In this document: piece by piece, positions 33,389 to 44,200 of the stretch
Layout of the letters: every line of letters starts with the position of its first letter
Numbering within the stretch: the first letter of the stretch is position 1
Assembly (NCBI GenBank): GCA_016125255.1
Contig: WGMD01000006.1
Location: 1 to 64,000, forward strand
DNA from: Planctomycetota bacterium
GTDB taxonomy: Bacteria > Planctomycetota > Phycisphaerae > Phycisphaerales > Zrk34
Reading direction: 5' to 3'
DNA: 64,000 nt
Translations under genes and position numbers: made by a program
The notes under the pieces: generated by a model
The model's input: the letters and a program-made list of their open reading frames with translations, nothing else
What the model was told of the DNA's origin: nothing
The model's database searches: none

Positions 33389-35851
33389 ATGCCCTTTCGT
33401 TGTTCGTTGATGTTGCTGCTCATTGGCGCGCTGGGCGTGTCGCCGCTTCTTGCTGCGCCGCCGGGGGATCATGCGAACATCGCGCCGCTGGTTCGCCCGT
33501 TTCTCGAAGATCACTGCACGGAGTGTCATGAATCGCCGCACCCCAAGGCGGGGCTCGATCTGACGGCCCTGAGCGGGAACCTCGCCGACCGCACCGCGCT
33601 GGACACATGGATCAAAATCTACGACAAGACATCGACCGGCCAGATGCCCCCGGCCAAACGCCCGCGCCCCGAGCCGCAAGCGCTCGCCGCATTCACCACT
33701 TCGCTCAACGCCGCCCTGTATGACGCCTCCCGCCGATCGCAGCAGACCGACGGCCGCGTCGTGCTCCGCCGCCTCAATCGCGTCGAATTCCAGAATACGC
33801 TGCGCGAATTGCTCGGCGTGTACGTGCCGATGCATGACGATCTGCCGCCGGACGGCGTCGCCGACGGATTCGACAATGTGGCGGCGGGCAACGACGTGTC
33901 CGGGTCGCACATGGTCAGCTACATGAACGTCATCGACGCTTCGCTCGCGCTGGCGATCGAACGCAAAAAGAATCAGACCGTGCATCAGCACGAGCTGGCC
34001 GGCCCGTACGCCCGCGATCGCTGGGGTGCGTCCGTCGGCAAGGATGTCACCATCGTCGGCGACGCGGCGATCATCTACTCCAATCGCCCCGACCATCGCA
34101 CCTTTCGCACCTTCCGCGCTGAGACGCCCGGCCGCTACCGCCTCCGCATCGCCGCCGCCGCCGTCAACTCGGACGCCCCGCTCGTGCTGGCGATTCATCA
34201 TCAGCTCGCCGCGCACACCGTCCCCTCGCATGTCGTCGACTTCCGCGACATCCCGCCCGGCGCCCCGCGGATCATCACCTTTGACATCGACCTCGATGAG
34301 CACGAGTCGCTGTCATTCTTCGCTTCGCACCTGCCGCTCTCCGACGCTTTCATCAAAGCCCAGGGCGATGCGCCGCTGGATCAGACCAAGGCCCCGGGCA
34401 TCAAGGTCGACTGGTTCGATTTCGAGGGCCCGCTCGGCGAGACCTGGCCCACGCGCTCGCACCGTTTGCTCTTCGGCGACCTGCCCGTCGTGACGGGCAG
34501 GATTCGCGAGGCCATCCGCAAGCATCGTGACTGGCCCGCCATCGGCGATGATGAACCCGCCGAGGCGTACTCGCCCGATCCGGCCGCGGATGCGGATCGC
34601 CTGTTGCTCGCCTTCGCGCAGCGTGCGTTCCGCCGGCCGGTGCCGCGCGACGAGATCGCGCCGCTGCTGGACATCGTGCGCGACCGACTCGCGCAGGGTT
34701 ACGAATTCAACGACGCCATGCGTCTGGGCTTCAAAGCCATCCTCTGCTCGCCGCAGTGCCTGTACCTGCTGGAAATGCCCGGCAAACTCGACGATTTCGC
34801 CCTGGCGTCGCGCCTTTCGTATTTCCTTTGGAGCGCGATGCCCGATGACGAACTGCTGCGGCTCGCCGCCGCCGGCAAGCTCCACGACCCGGACGTGCTC
34901 GATGCGCAGGTCGATCGCCTCCTCGCCGACCCGCGCGCCGAGACCTTCACGCAGAATTTCGTCGGTCAATGGCTCAACCTGCGCGACTTCGACGCCACGA
35001 CGCCCGATGCGAAACTCTACCCCGAGTTCGACGATGAGCTGCACTGGTCCATGCCCCGCGAAACATTCGGCTTCTTCGATCATCTTCTGCATCACGACCT
35101 GAGCGTCGTCAACTTCGTCCGCTCCGATTTCCTTTTCATCAACGAACGCCTCGCCCGGCACTACCAGATTGACGGCGTCAGCGGCATGGAGCTGCGGGCC
35201 GTGCCCAATCCGCCCAGCTCCCACCGACAGGGTCTCATGACCCAGGCCGCGATTCTCAAAGTCACCGCCAACGGCACCGTGACGTCGCCCGTCCAGCGCG
35301 GCAAATTCCTGCTCGACAATCTGCTGGGCACGCCCCCCAATCCGCCCCCGCCCAGCGTCGGCGCCATCGACCCCGACACGCGCGGCTCCACAACCATTCG
35401 TCAGCAGCTCGACAAGCACCGCGCCGATCCGTCCTGCGCCGCGTGCCATCGCACGATCGATCCGCCCGGCTTCGCGCTCGAAGCGTACGACGTGATCGGC
35501 GGGTTTCGCACGTGGTACCGCGCGTCCGACAAGACCGACGCCGGCCGCGCCGAGGTTTACCCAGGCGGGCCCCGCGCATGGAAAGGCCCGCCCGTCGATG
35601 CCGCCGGCGTCACACCTGATGGCAAGCCCTTCGACGGTTATGACGAACTGTCCAACCTGCTGATGGCGGACCGGGAGCAGGTCGTCCGCGCGATCACCGA
35701 GCGGCTGATCACCTACGCCACCGGCGCCGGCGTCCAGTTCGCCGACCGCGAGGTGATCGACCGGATCGTCGCCGACGCGGACAAACACGATGATCGCCTG
35801 CGCACGCTGATTCATCAGATCGTCCGCAGCCGCATGTTCCTGGAAAAATGA
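33389..35851 (+). CDS. DUF1592/DUF1588/DUF1585-type planctomycete cytochrome protein
   Basis: An 820-residue exported protein with the standard planctomycete order. A signal peptide is followed by a cytochrome-like PSCyt1 domain with CTECH (43-47), then DUF1587 (LRRLNRVEFQNTLRELLGV), DUF1595, DUF1592 (LASRLSYFLWSAMPDDELL), DUF1588 (HRQGLMTQAAILKVTANG) with a second CxxCH as CAACH, and DUF1585 at the end. The family is nearly confined to the PVC group and is always paired with a DUF1552 protein, as here. A role in periplasmic redox chemistry or sugar-polymer processing is assumed, but the reaction is not established. Confidence 0.93.
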   Translation: MPFRCSLMLLLIGALGVSPLLAAPPGDHANIAPLVRPFLEDHCTECHESPHPKAGLDLTALSGNLADRTALDTWIKIYDKTSTGQMPPAKRPRPEPQALAAFTTSLNAALYDASRRSQQTDGRVVLRRLNRVEFQNTLRELLGVYVPMHDDLPPDGVADGFDNVAAGNDVSGSHMVSYMNVIDASLALAIERKKNQTVHQHELAGPYARDRWGASVGKDVTIVGDAAIIYSNRPDHRTFRTFRAETPGRYRLRIAAAAVNSDAPLVLAIHHQLAAHTVPSHVVDFRDIPPGAPRIITFDIDLDEHESLSFFASHLPLSDAFIKAQGDAPLDQTKAPGIKVDWFDFEGPLGETWPTRSHRLLFGDLPVVTGRIREAIRKHRDWPAIGDDEPAEAYSPDPAADADRLLLAFAQRAFRRPVPRDEIAPLLDIVRDRLAQGYEFNDAMRLGFKAILCSPQCLYLLEMPGKLDDFALASRLSYFLWSAMPDDELLRLAAAGKLHDPDVLDAQVDRLLADPRAETFTQNFVGQWLNLRDFDATTPDAKLYPEFDDELHWSMPRETFGFFDHLLHHDLSVVNFVRSDFLFINERLARHYQIDGVSGMELRAVPNPPSSHRQGLMTQAAILKVTANGTVTSPVQRGKFLLDNLLGTPPNPPPPSVGAIDPDTRGSTTIRQQLDKHRADPSCAACHRTIDPPGFALEAYDVIGGFRTWYRASDKTDAGRAEVYPGGPRAWKGPPVDAAGVTPDGKPFDGYDELSNLLMADREQVVRAITERLITYATGAGVQFADREVIDRIVADADKHDDRLRTLIHQIVRSRMFLEK

Positions 35852-35877
35852 CGCGCCCCGCGCGATGGGAGTCCCTT

Positions 35878-37164
35878 ATGAATCCGCTCAGACGCATCGC
35901 ACTTTCCCGTCGGACATTTCTGCGCGGCTGCGGCGTGAGTCTGGCGTTGCCGCTGTTGGACGCCATGATCCCCGCCGCCGCGCGCGGGGCGGACCTTGCC
36001 GCGACGCCCAAGCGCCTCGTCTTCGTGGGTCGCAATCTGGGATTGCATCCGCCGTTTTTGTTTCCCAAGGAGACCGGCCGCGACTACACGCCGACGCCGT
36101 ACCTGAAGCTGCTCGCCGATCACCGCAGGGACATGACGATCTTCTCGGGGCTGTCGCATCCGAACTACCCCGCCGGTCACAGCGGCGACATCGCCCTGCT
36201 CACCGGCGCGCCCTTTGACGCCATCCGCAATCCGCGCAATCTGCACAACACCATCTCCGCCGACCAGGTCGCCGCGGAAGTCGTCGGCGACAAGACGCGG
36301 TTCACGAACATGGCGCTGGGCGGATGGACGCTTTCATGGTCGCGCAACGGCACGCGACTCCCCGCCGACGGGCGCGTCGACCGGGTGTTCCGCGATCTGT
36401 TCATCGATGGAAAGCCCGACGAGGTGCAGCGGGCGGTGCGCGATCTGCGCGACGGGCGCAGCATCATGGACACGCTCGGCGACGAAACCCGCTCGCTCCA
36501 GCGCCGCGTCGGCCCGGCGGACCGCGACAAGCTCGACCGCTACTTCACCGCCGTGCGCGAAGCGGAACTGCGGTTGGCGCAGAACGAAGTCTGGGCGTCG
36601 AAGCCCAAGCCGAAGGTCGACATGAAGCCGCCCAAGTACCTCTCCGATGAAAAGTACCTCATCGAGAAGTCGAAGATGTGGTACGACGTGATGCACCTGG
36701 CGCTGGCGATCGACTCGACGCGCATCATCACACTCTGGCTCGGCCAGAACGGGTCCGTCCAACTGCCCGGCGAAAAGGCGCCGACATCACTGACGCATCA
36801 TGAACTCTCGCACCACGGCCAGGACCCCGCCAAGATCGAGGAACTGTCGCGCATCGAAGCTCAGGAAGTCATGGCCTTCGACGACTTCCTCACCAAGCTC
36901 AAGGGCTCGGGCGAATCCGCCGGTTCGCTGCTGGACCATACGCAGGTCTTCTTCGGCTCCAACCTCTCCAACGCCAATTCGCACTCCAACCAGAACCTGC
37001 CGATCCTGCTGGCCGGCGGCGGATACAAGCATGGGCAGCACGTGGCTTTCGACAAGGACAACAACACGCCCTTGTGCAACCTTTATTTGTCCATGCTCCA
37101 GAAATTCGGCGTCGAAACCGACGCCTTCGGCACCAGCAGCGGCAATCTGAATCAGATCGCCTGA
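35878..37164 (+). CDS. DUF1552 family protein, Tat-exported
   Basis: A 428-residue protein beginning MNPLRRIALSRRTFLRGCGV, a twin-arginine signal, so it is exported folded. The body has the DUF1552 pattern with FVGRNLGLHPPFLFP, HPNYPAGHSGDIALLTG, and FFGSNLSNANSHSNQNLPI, resembling alkaline-phosphatase-like or sulfatase-like scaffolds without a confirmed active site. It is paired with the preceding DUF1592 protein, 26 bases away. The ATG after GGGAG is preferred; an ATG ten codons earlier overlaps the previous stop and is possible. Confidence 0.92.
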   Translation: MNPLRRIALSRRTFLRGCGVSLALPLLDAMIPAAARGADLAATPKRLVFVGRNLGLHPPFLFPKETGRDYTPTPYLKLLADHRRDMTIFSGLSHPNYPAGHSGDIALLTGAPFDAIRNPRNLHNTISADQVAAEVVGDKTRFTNMALGGWTLSWSRNGTRLPADGRVDRVFRDLFIDGKPDEVQRAVRDLRDGRSIMDTLGDETRSLQRRVGPADRDKLDRYFTAVREAELRLAQNEVWASKPKPKVDMKPPKYLSDEKYLIEKSKMWYDVMHLALAIDSTRIITLWLGQNGSVQLPGEKAPTSLTHHELSHHGQDPAKIEELSRIEAQEVMAFDDFLTKLKGSGESAGSLLDHTQVFFGSNLSNANSHSNQNLPILLAGGGYKHGQHVAFDKDNNTPLCNLYLSMLQKFGVETDAFGTSSGNLNQIA

Positions 37165-37181
37165 TCCTGATTTTGATGGGC

Positions 37182-37222
37182 TAATTTGTCCGCCCGCGCG
37201 ACAACACATCAGTAGCCCACCC
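37182..37222 (+). promoter_or_regulatory. Candidate promoter shared with the module 3 sigma factor
   Basis: AATTTGTCCGC followed by GACAACACAT and TAGCCC lies just before the giant CBM9/propeller gene. A similar string, AATTTCCTCCGC then GACAATACAT and TAGACCC, lies at 47357-47392 in front of the module 3 sigma gene. Confidence 0.35.
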
Positions 37223-37235
37223 CGCGAGACGTTTC

Positions 37236-40200
37236 ATGCACGGTTCGATTCAACGATCCCTGTCCGTCACGCTTTTGTTGACGACGTTCATCGCGCATGC
37301 GGCCCGCGCGGCTGAGGACGACATGGCGGCGATGGTGCGGACGGACAAGCCCATGTCGCTGCGCGGCGAGGCGTCCGACTGGGACGCCATCAAGGCCGAG
37401 CACGTCATCATGGGCCTCTTCGGCGAGGCGGCGACGTTCAAGCTCGCCTATGACGAAGCGAATCTGTACGCCCGGATCGTGGTGCATGACAAAAGTCCGA
37501 TGAAGAACTCGGCGGGGGTGATCGAAGAGCTCATCAAGGGCGGCGACGCGGTGGGGGTGTGCCTCGGCGGTGTGACGGACGTGCGGGCGCTACAGCGCAT
37601 CATGATCGCGCGCGTCGAGGGCAAGCCGACGATTCTTGCGATGCGTCCGAATTGGCGGGAGCACAAGCCGTATACGTACACGTCGGTCGGGTCGTACGCG
37701 ATGGACTACGTCGGGCCGGTCGACGGGGCGGAAGCGGGGTTCGATGAAGTCGACGGCGGATATGCGGTGCGTGTGAAGCTGCCGTGGGCATCTCTGGCGA
37801 TCAAGCCGCGCGAGGGATTGACGCTGCCGTTCGATCTGCAGGTGATTTTCTCCGATCCGGCGGGGTCGATGAATGTCGCCACGGCCTGGTGGCGCTGCGA
37901 TGCGGGTCAGGCGATGAGCACCATGGACCTCGTCACCGAAGCCCGTCTTTACAGCCGCTCGTGGGGCAAGGCGAAGCTGTTCGCCGTCGACCCCGGTCCG
38001 CGCCCGACGCCCAACCTGCTCGACCGCGACGATCAGGCGGCGGCGTTCATCGGGCCCGGCGTGCCGATCGAACTCAATGTCGCGCAGGACAGTCACGTGA
38101 GCGTGATCGTGCGGCGGGCGGACGGATGGGTGGTGCGCGAACTGCTGCGTGCCCGTCGCCTTCCCGCCGGTCAATACACGCTCTATTGGGACGGGCGCGA
38201 TCGCAACGGGCAGCCGATGCCCGCGGGCAAATACGAATACCTGATCGGACAATGGGACGACATAAAGGCGACGTTCGCGGCGAGCGTCGGCAACAGCGGG
38301 CGGCCCTCATTCCGCACGCCCGACGGCATGGGCAGCATCGGCGGGACGCACGGCGGAACCGCCGCCGTCGCGGCCGGCGAACATGGCGTCTACATGCTTC
38401 ACTCCGGCGAGGAAGGTCAGCGGACGCTGCGCTGCATCGACCCGGCCACCGGCAAGGCCCGCTGGTTCGCGAGCATCGGAATCTTCGCACGGGGCTACGC
38501 CGTCGTCGAAGCGGATCAAAGCGTGTACGTGCTGCACTCATCGCGCAAGACGCGGCAACTGGAGAAGCTCGACGCCGCCACAGGGCAGCGACAGAAGATC
38601 GCGGGACAGAACGTCGTGGACCTCGGGCCGATCGAGCCCAGCGGTCTGGCGGTGATCGGCGACCGCGCGTACTACAGCGAACCCGACAAGAATCGCCTCG
38701 GCGTCATCGATCTGACCACCGGCCAGCCGCTGGCGGACATCGCCCTGACGCATCCTTCAGGCATGTGCTCTACCTCCGACGGCGCCCTGCTCGTGTGCAG
38801 CACGGCCGCCCTGCTGCGTGTCGAACCGGCGACGGGCAAGATCACGACCATCGCGGACAAACTCGACGCCCCGCGCGCGGTATCGGTCGACTCGGACGGC
38901 GTCATCTATGTCGCCCTGCAAGGCACGACGCAACAGATCATCAAACTCAGCGCGGCGGGCAAACCGATGGGCGCGATCGGCCGAGCGGGCGGGCGCGTAC
39001 GCACCGCCGTACCTTACGATCCGATGGCCTTCGCCGAGTTGATCGGCGTGGCGACCGGGCCGGATGGGAACCTGTGGGCGGTCGAAGCCGGCGCGCCGCG
39101 GCGGTTCATCAAGCTCACGCGCGACGGCCGATGGCTCGAAGACTTTTACGGGCCGACCGGATACACGACCGTCGGCGTCGACCTTGATGATGCGTCCACG
39201 CTCTACTATCAGCCGGGCCCGCGCTCGTCGCAGTTCGTCAAGGCGCGCGTCGATTACGACGCCGCGGCGAAGGACCCGGGCAATCCGGTGGGCACATGGA
39301 AGATCGAGGCGATTTACGACATGAGCGACATCGGCCCGTCGCAGCGCGAAGGGTACGAACTGGAGGACCCCGTGGGGTCCACGGGCTACGGCCGCGCACT
39401 GGTGTTCACCAGCACGAGCGGCCATCGCTACTTTTTCATCGGGGCGCGGCAGCAATTCGGTCTGTGGATCGCCGACGGCGATCAATGGCGGCCCAGCGCC
39501 GCGATGCGGTCGGCAAGGCGCACCAAAGACCGCGCGGATGTGACGCTTCTGTGGACCGACGCCAACGGCGACGGCGTGACGCAGGACGATGAAGTCAGCG
39601 CGGTCGAGCGGCCGAATGCGCACTGGGTCTGGATCGACCGCGACCTGACGCTGCGCGGCGGGACGGCCGATCTATCGCCGACGACCATCAATGCGCACGG
39701 CGCACCGGTGTACGACGTGACGAAGACCAAGGAAATTTTCGGCGAGAATATGCTGCCGCGACAGGCGTACAGCGAACAGGGCAATTACAGCGTGACGTTC
39801 AGCCCGCCGGGCGCGGACGGCGCGCGGTACATGGCGACGAACGTCGGCGCGGAGGCGGGGCGGAACTTCTGGGACCGGTGCAGCGAGCTGCGCGTCTGCC
39901 GCGTCGTCGACGGCAAGGTCAAGTGGATCATCGGCCATCACGACGGCCGATATCGCCACAACGGCGACAGCACGATGATCATGAACATGACCGGCGAACT
40001 GGACGGCGTGGTGATGGCGACCGAAGTCAATTCCAACTTCACCGCGTACACCACCGACGGCCTGACGCTCGGTTGGATCAGCCGGGACGCCGACGATGCA
40101 CAGGTCAACGACGGGCCGACCGCGTGGTACGTCGAGAATGTCCAGCCGGGCCTGTTCATCAAGGACGCGAAGACGGGGCGTCACCTGCTCGTCGGCGTGA

Positions 40201-41093
40201 GCACGGAGGATGTGCGCGTGCTCAACATCGACGGCGTGTTCGGCGATCAGATTCATCGCACGACCGGCTCGATCACGCTCGCTTCGCCGCAGCCGCGTGC
40301 CGCCGGCGCGCCGGATGTCGCGACGATTGCGTACCAGACGATGCTGCGCACGCACAGCGGGCGGTACGCCGGCGTCGACGGCATCGACACCGACTGGCGA
40401 CAGGAAGCGCCGGCGATTTCGCTCATGCACGCCGGCGCCCTCGCGGCGGAGATTCGGCTGCGGCGCGATGCGGGCATGCTGTACGTCTTCGCGGATGTGC
40501 TGGCGGGCAAGGAGGACGCGATGGCGACCTGGCCCACGATGGAGCTGTTCATCGGCCCCGATGCACCGGCGTCGCGCACGGCGGCGGGTCCGGGGGATAC
40601 GCAATTCGTGTTCACGCCCGGCGCGGTCAAGGACGAGCGACTGGGGATTCACGTGGCGGGGAAGGTGAACGTGTATCGCCCCGCGTCGGAACCGCTCGCG
40701 CCGTCGCCGGGATTGCGAGCGCTGGGTGTCACGGGGAATTTCATCGGCGACGAACTGAAGAAGCCGCTCGATTGCACGAAGCTGACCGCGCTGCCGGGGG
40801 GCACGGTCGAGTTCCGCCGGCGGCTCGATGGCGAAGGTTGGATGATCGAAGCGGCGATTCCGCTGGCCGCCCTGCCGGAATTGACGAGGCCGCGCAAGGT
40901 GAGCTTCGACCGCAAGGAGCACAAAGGGGCGAGCGAAACGCGCCTCGATCTCGCCGGGCCGATGCGGCTCAATGCGATCATCGGGCGCGGGAGCGAGCGG
41001 ATCGGATGGACGGATGATGCGGCCGAAATGAACCCCGCGCGATGGGGCCGCGCTGAGGCGCCCGTCGATATGGATGATGCGAAGAACAAATGA
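37236..41093 (+). CDS. Giant exported CBM9/FlgD-Ig/beta-propeller protein, paralogue 1
   Basis: A 1285-residue exported protein. A signal peptide is followed by a CBM9-like domain (about 25-250; LRGEASDWDAIKAE, YDEANLYARIVVHD, GYAVRVKLPWASL). A FlgD-Ig-like module (about 275-345; QYTLYWDGRDRNGQPMPAGK) comes next, then a PQQ/NHL-type propeller over roughly 600 residues. An acidic calcium-loop-like DANGDGVTQDDE lies late in the propeller. A second CBM9-like domain closes the protein (about 1045-1275). No catalytic site is recognised; binding and presentation of polysaccharide at the surface is the best guess. It is followed by a paralogue of the same build. It shares the CBM9-like fold with the module 3 FecR ectodomain. 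Confidence 0.75.
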   Translation: MHGSIQRSLSVTLLLTTFIAHAARAAEDDMAAMVRTDKPMSLRGEASDWDAIKAEHVIMGLFGEAATFKLAYDEANLYARIVVHDKSPMKNSAGVIEELIKGGDAVGVCLGGVTDVRALQRIMIARVEGKPTILAMRPNWREHKPYTYTSVGSYAMDYVGPVDGAEAGFDEVDGGYAVRVKLPWASLAIKPREGLTLPFDLQVIFSDPAGSMNVATAWWRCDAGQAMSTMDLVTEARLYSRSWGKAKLFAVDPGPRPTPNLLDRDDQAAAFIGPGVPIELNVAQDSHVSVIVRRADGWVVRELLRARRLPAGQYTLYWDGRDRNGQPMPAGKYEYLIGQWDDIKATFAASVGNSGRPSFRTPDGMGSIGGTHGGTAAVAAGEHGVYMLHSGEEGQRTLRCIDPATGKARWFASIGIFARGYAVVEADQSVYVLHSSRKTRQLEKLDAATGQRQKIAGQNVVDLGPIEPSGLAVIGDRAYYSEPDKNRLGVIDLTTGQPLADIALTHPSGMCSTSDGALLVCSTAALLRVEPATGKITTIADKLDAPRAVSVDSDGVIYVALQGTTQQIIKLSAAGKPMGAIGRAGGRVRTAVPYDPMAFAELIGVATGPDGNLWAVEAGAPRRFIKLTRDGRWLEDFYGPTGYTTVGVDLDDASTLYYQPGPRSSQFVKARVDYDAAAKDPGNPVGTWKIEAIYDMSDIGPSQREGYELEDPVGSTGYGRALVFTSTSGHRYFFIGARQQFGLWIADGDQWRPSAAMRSARRTKDRADVTLLWTDANGDGVTQDDEVSAVERPNAHWVWIDRDLTLRGGTADLSPTTINAHGAPVYDVTKTKEIFGENMLPRQAYSEQGNYSVTFSPPGADGARYMATNVGAEAGRNFWDRCSELRVCRVVDGKVKWIIGHHDGRYRHNGDSTMIMNMTGELDGVVMATEVNSNFTAYTTDGLTLGWISRDADDAQVNDGPTAWYVENVQPGLFIKDAKTGRHLLVGVSTEDVRVLNIDGVFGDQIHRTTGSITLASPQPRAAGAPDVATIAYQTMLRTHSGRYAGVDGIDTDWRQEAPAISLMHAGALAAEIRLRRDAGMLYVFADVLAGKEDAMATWPTMELFIGPDAPASRTAAGPGDTQFVFTPGAVKDERLGIHVAGKVNVYRPASEPLAPSPGLRALGVTGNFIGDELKKPLDCTKLTALPGGTVEFRRRLDGEGWMIEAAIPLAALPELTRPRKVSFDRKEHKGASETRLDLAGPMRLNAIIGRGSERIGWTDDAAEMNPARWGRAEAPVDMDDAKNK

Positions 41094-41129
41094 CATGGAG
41101 TGCTGACATGCGACCGAGATTTCTGCTTA

Positions 41130-41262
41130 GCCCCCTCTCCCTTCGGGAGAGGGTTGGGGTGAGGGTGGCCGCAAAGTATGGCGCGCTTCGTATTGGTCAC
41201 AGTCAGTGTTTGGACGCACCCTCACCCGGCCCTTCGGGCCGACCTCTCCCGGAGGGAGAGGT
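41130..41262. repeat. Composite MITE-like inverted repeat, copy 2
   Basis: Left: CCCTCTCCC-TTC-GGGAGAGGG then TTGGGGTGAGGGTGG. Right: CACCCTCACCCGG, GGCCC-TTC-GGGCC, and CTCTCCC-GGAGGGAGAG. Its spacer shares GGCGCGCT and GGACGCACCCTC-type words with copy 1 at 1836-1947. It sits between the two giant paralogues and ends 16 bases before the second start codon. Confidence 0.8.
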
Positions 41263-41278
41263 TGTTTGGAGATCCGCC

Positions 41279-44200
41279 ATGCAATTTCGGATGATGCTCG
41301 TGACGCTGATCGCCCTGCTGCTTGTCGCGCCGGTGTCGGCGACGGAGACGGAGAACCAGGGCATGCGCGTGCTGGCGCCCCGGAGCAAGGTCGTCATCGA
41401 CGGGAAGACCGATGACTGGGACCTGTCGGCGGGGATGCTGGCCTGCCCGGATGTGGAGAATCAGCGGGAGGAGACGGCGATCTGGCTGCACACGATGTGG
41501 GACAAGGATTATCTGTATGTGCTGGCGCGGTTCACAGACCTGACGCCGCTCAACAATCCGGGGCAGACCGTCGCCGACTACGGGTTCAACGGCGACTCGC
41601 TCCAGTTCCGCATTATCACCAACGCCGGCGGCAAGGAGCCCTTCGGCAATCATTTCACCTGCTGGCACGGCGTGGACAACACCGACGTCATCAAGATCGA
41701 AAAAGGCGTCACCTTCAAAGGCGGCGTCCTGAAGGATGCCAAACTCGAAGGCGCGCTTCAAGCATTTACCGTCAACGCGGACGGGCGCGGCTACGTGCAG
41801 GAGATCGCGCTTCCCTGGAAGTTCGTCACCGCCGACGGCCAACCGCTCAAGCCCGGCGATTCGTTTCGCATGACGTTCGAGCCCAACTTCACGATCGGCC
41901 GCAAGGGCCGCGTGTCGGTGAAGGAACTGTTCGAGCCGGGCGAGCGCGTCGATCGGATCTTCACGTTCATGGCCAGCCGATGCTGGGGGACGGCGACGCT
42001 GTTGAGTCAGACGAGCGTCGACCCGCAGCCGCTGCGGCTTTCAGACGGGCGGACGTTCAAGGTGCATATGGACAAAGGCGAGCCGCGCGTGGACTGGACC
42101 GGCCTCGACCAGTCGCGCGAGCCCGAGGGCTTCAAGCCGATCACCTTCACCATGCCCGAAGACGGCCACCTCTCGCTGCATCTTCTCAACAGCGACGGAC
42201 AGGTCGTCTGCCAGCTTCTCAATGACGCGTTCTACACGGCCGGCGAGCACACGGTGATGTGGGACGGTCTGGGTTCATGGTCCGCGCGCCAGCCGGGCGA
42301 TACGCTCGAACCCGGCGCTTATTCATGGAAGGCGATCTGGCACAAAGGCATCGGTCTGCGGCTGACGGGATGGGCATGCAACGGGGGCATCGCGCCATGG
42401 GACGGTGCGACGGGTAAGGAGAACTGGGGCGGGGACCACGGCTCGCCGATCGCGGCGGCGGCGGACGGGTCGCGTGTCTATCTGGGCTGGAGCGGCGCGG
42501 AAGCGGGCAAGGCGCTTTTGTGCGTGGACAAGAAGGGCAACGTGCAGTGGTCCAACAACCGCGCGGGAATCAGCGGCGTCAAGGCGATGGCGTCCGACGG
42601 CAAAGTGGTGTACGTGCTGGGCGGCAAGTCCGGCGAAGCTTCCGGCGGCGGCGCGATCTACAAACTGAGCACGCGCGACGGCAGCTACCGGACATGGGAC
42701 GACCCCGTCCGCAAGGACATCGCCGACATCATCGTCAAGGAACTCTGGGGCGAGGGACAGACCGGCCCGACGAAGGCCGATGACATCGCCCTGTGCGGCG
42801 ACGCGATCGTGCTGAGCTTCAACGAAGCCGGCAAACTCGCACTGCTGGACACGAAAACCGGCAAGCTCATCAAGACGATCGACGCCCCCGCGCCGACGGC
42901 GATGGCGACGCTCGATGCGACCCATGTCGCCGTCATCAGTAATGCAAACAGCGTGCTGGCCATCGACGTGACGAACGGTCAGAGCAAGGCGCTTCTCGCG
43001 AATGTGCCGAACATGAAGGCGCTGGCGGTGCATGGCGAGAACGTGTTCGTCGCGCTCGGCGAGCCGGACAATCGGGTACATGTGTATTCGATGGAAGGCA
43101 AGGAGATTCGCACAATCGGCCGCGAAGGGGGACGGGCGAAGCTCGGCAAGTGGAATCCCGACGGGATGGCGTTCGTCAGTTCGATCGCGGTCGACGCGGA
43201 CGGGAAGCTTTGGGTTTCGGAGCGTGACGGGGCGCCGAAGCGCATGAGCGTCTGGGACACGGCGAGCGGCGCGTTCGTGGATGAATTTTTCGGGCCGAGC
43301 AGCTACGGCGCCGTCGGCGGGGCGATCTGCCCGACGGACCCGATGGTCATGGTGGGTCAGGGTTGCGAATGGCGGCTCGACCCGGCGACCGGCCGCGCCG
43401 CTTGCGTCAGCGTCATCACGCGCGACGGCATGAACAATTCGCGCTTCGGCCGCGGAAGCAACGGGCGGCTTTACCTGGCCGTCTGCGAGGGCTGGATTCA
43501 CGGCCCCAGCGACGTGACGATCTTCGAGCGCGTCGGCGAGGGCGACTACAAGCGGCGCGCCGCCTTCCACTACAGCGGCAAGGACAAAGAAGCCAAGACG
43601 CGCTTCTGGGCCGACCGCAACGGCGACGAGAAAGAGCAGGACGACGAATCCGTCACCATCGACGGCACGCTCTACTTCAGCCGATGGTACATGAACTTTT
43701 CGCCGGATATGACGATCACGTGTCGCGACGGTCGCATGCTGAGCGTCACCGGTTACACCGACTGCGGCGCGCCGCTGTGGAACGTGCAGTCGCCGAAGAT
43801 GATCACGCCCAACGGCGTCGTCTCGGCGGACGGGACGATGGAACTGCTCAACGCGGCGTACAACGCGGACTTCTCGGAGTCCAAATGCGTCGACACGGCG
43901 AGCGGGAAGGTGCTCTGGTCGTATCCGAACAATTACGTCGGCGTGCATGGTTCGCACAATGCGATTCCGCCGGAGATCGGACTGATCCGCGGGGCGTACG
44001 AGCCGTGCGGCGTGGCGAAATTGCCCGAGCCGATCGGCAACATCTGGGTGATTCCCACGAACATGGGCGAGTGGCACATCCTCACCGGCGACGGGTTCTA
44101 CCTCACGCGGCTGTTTCAGCCCGATCAACTCAAGGTGCGCTGGCCCGAGCAGGCCGTGCCCGGGGCGATCATGGACAACACGCCCCCCGGCATGGGCGGC

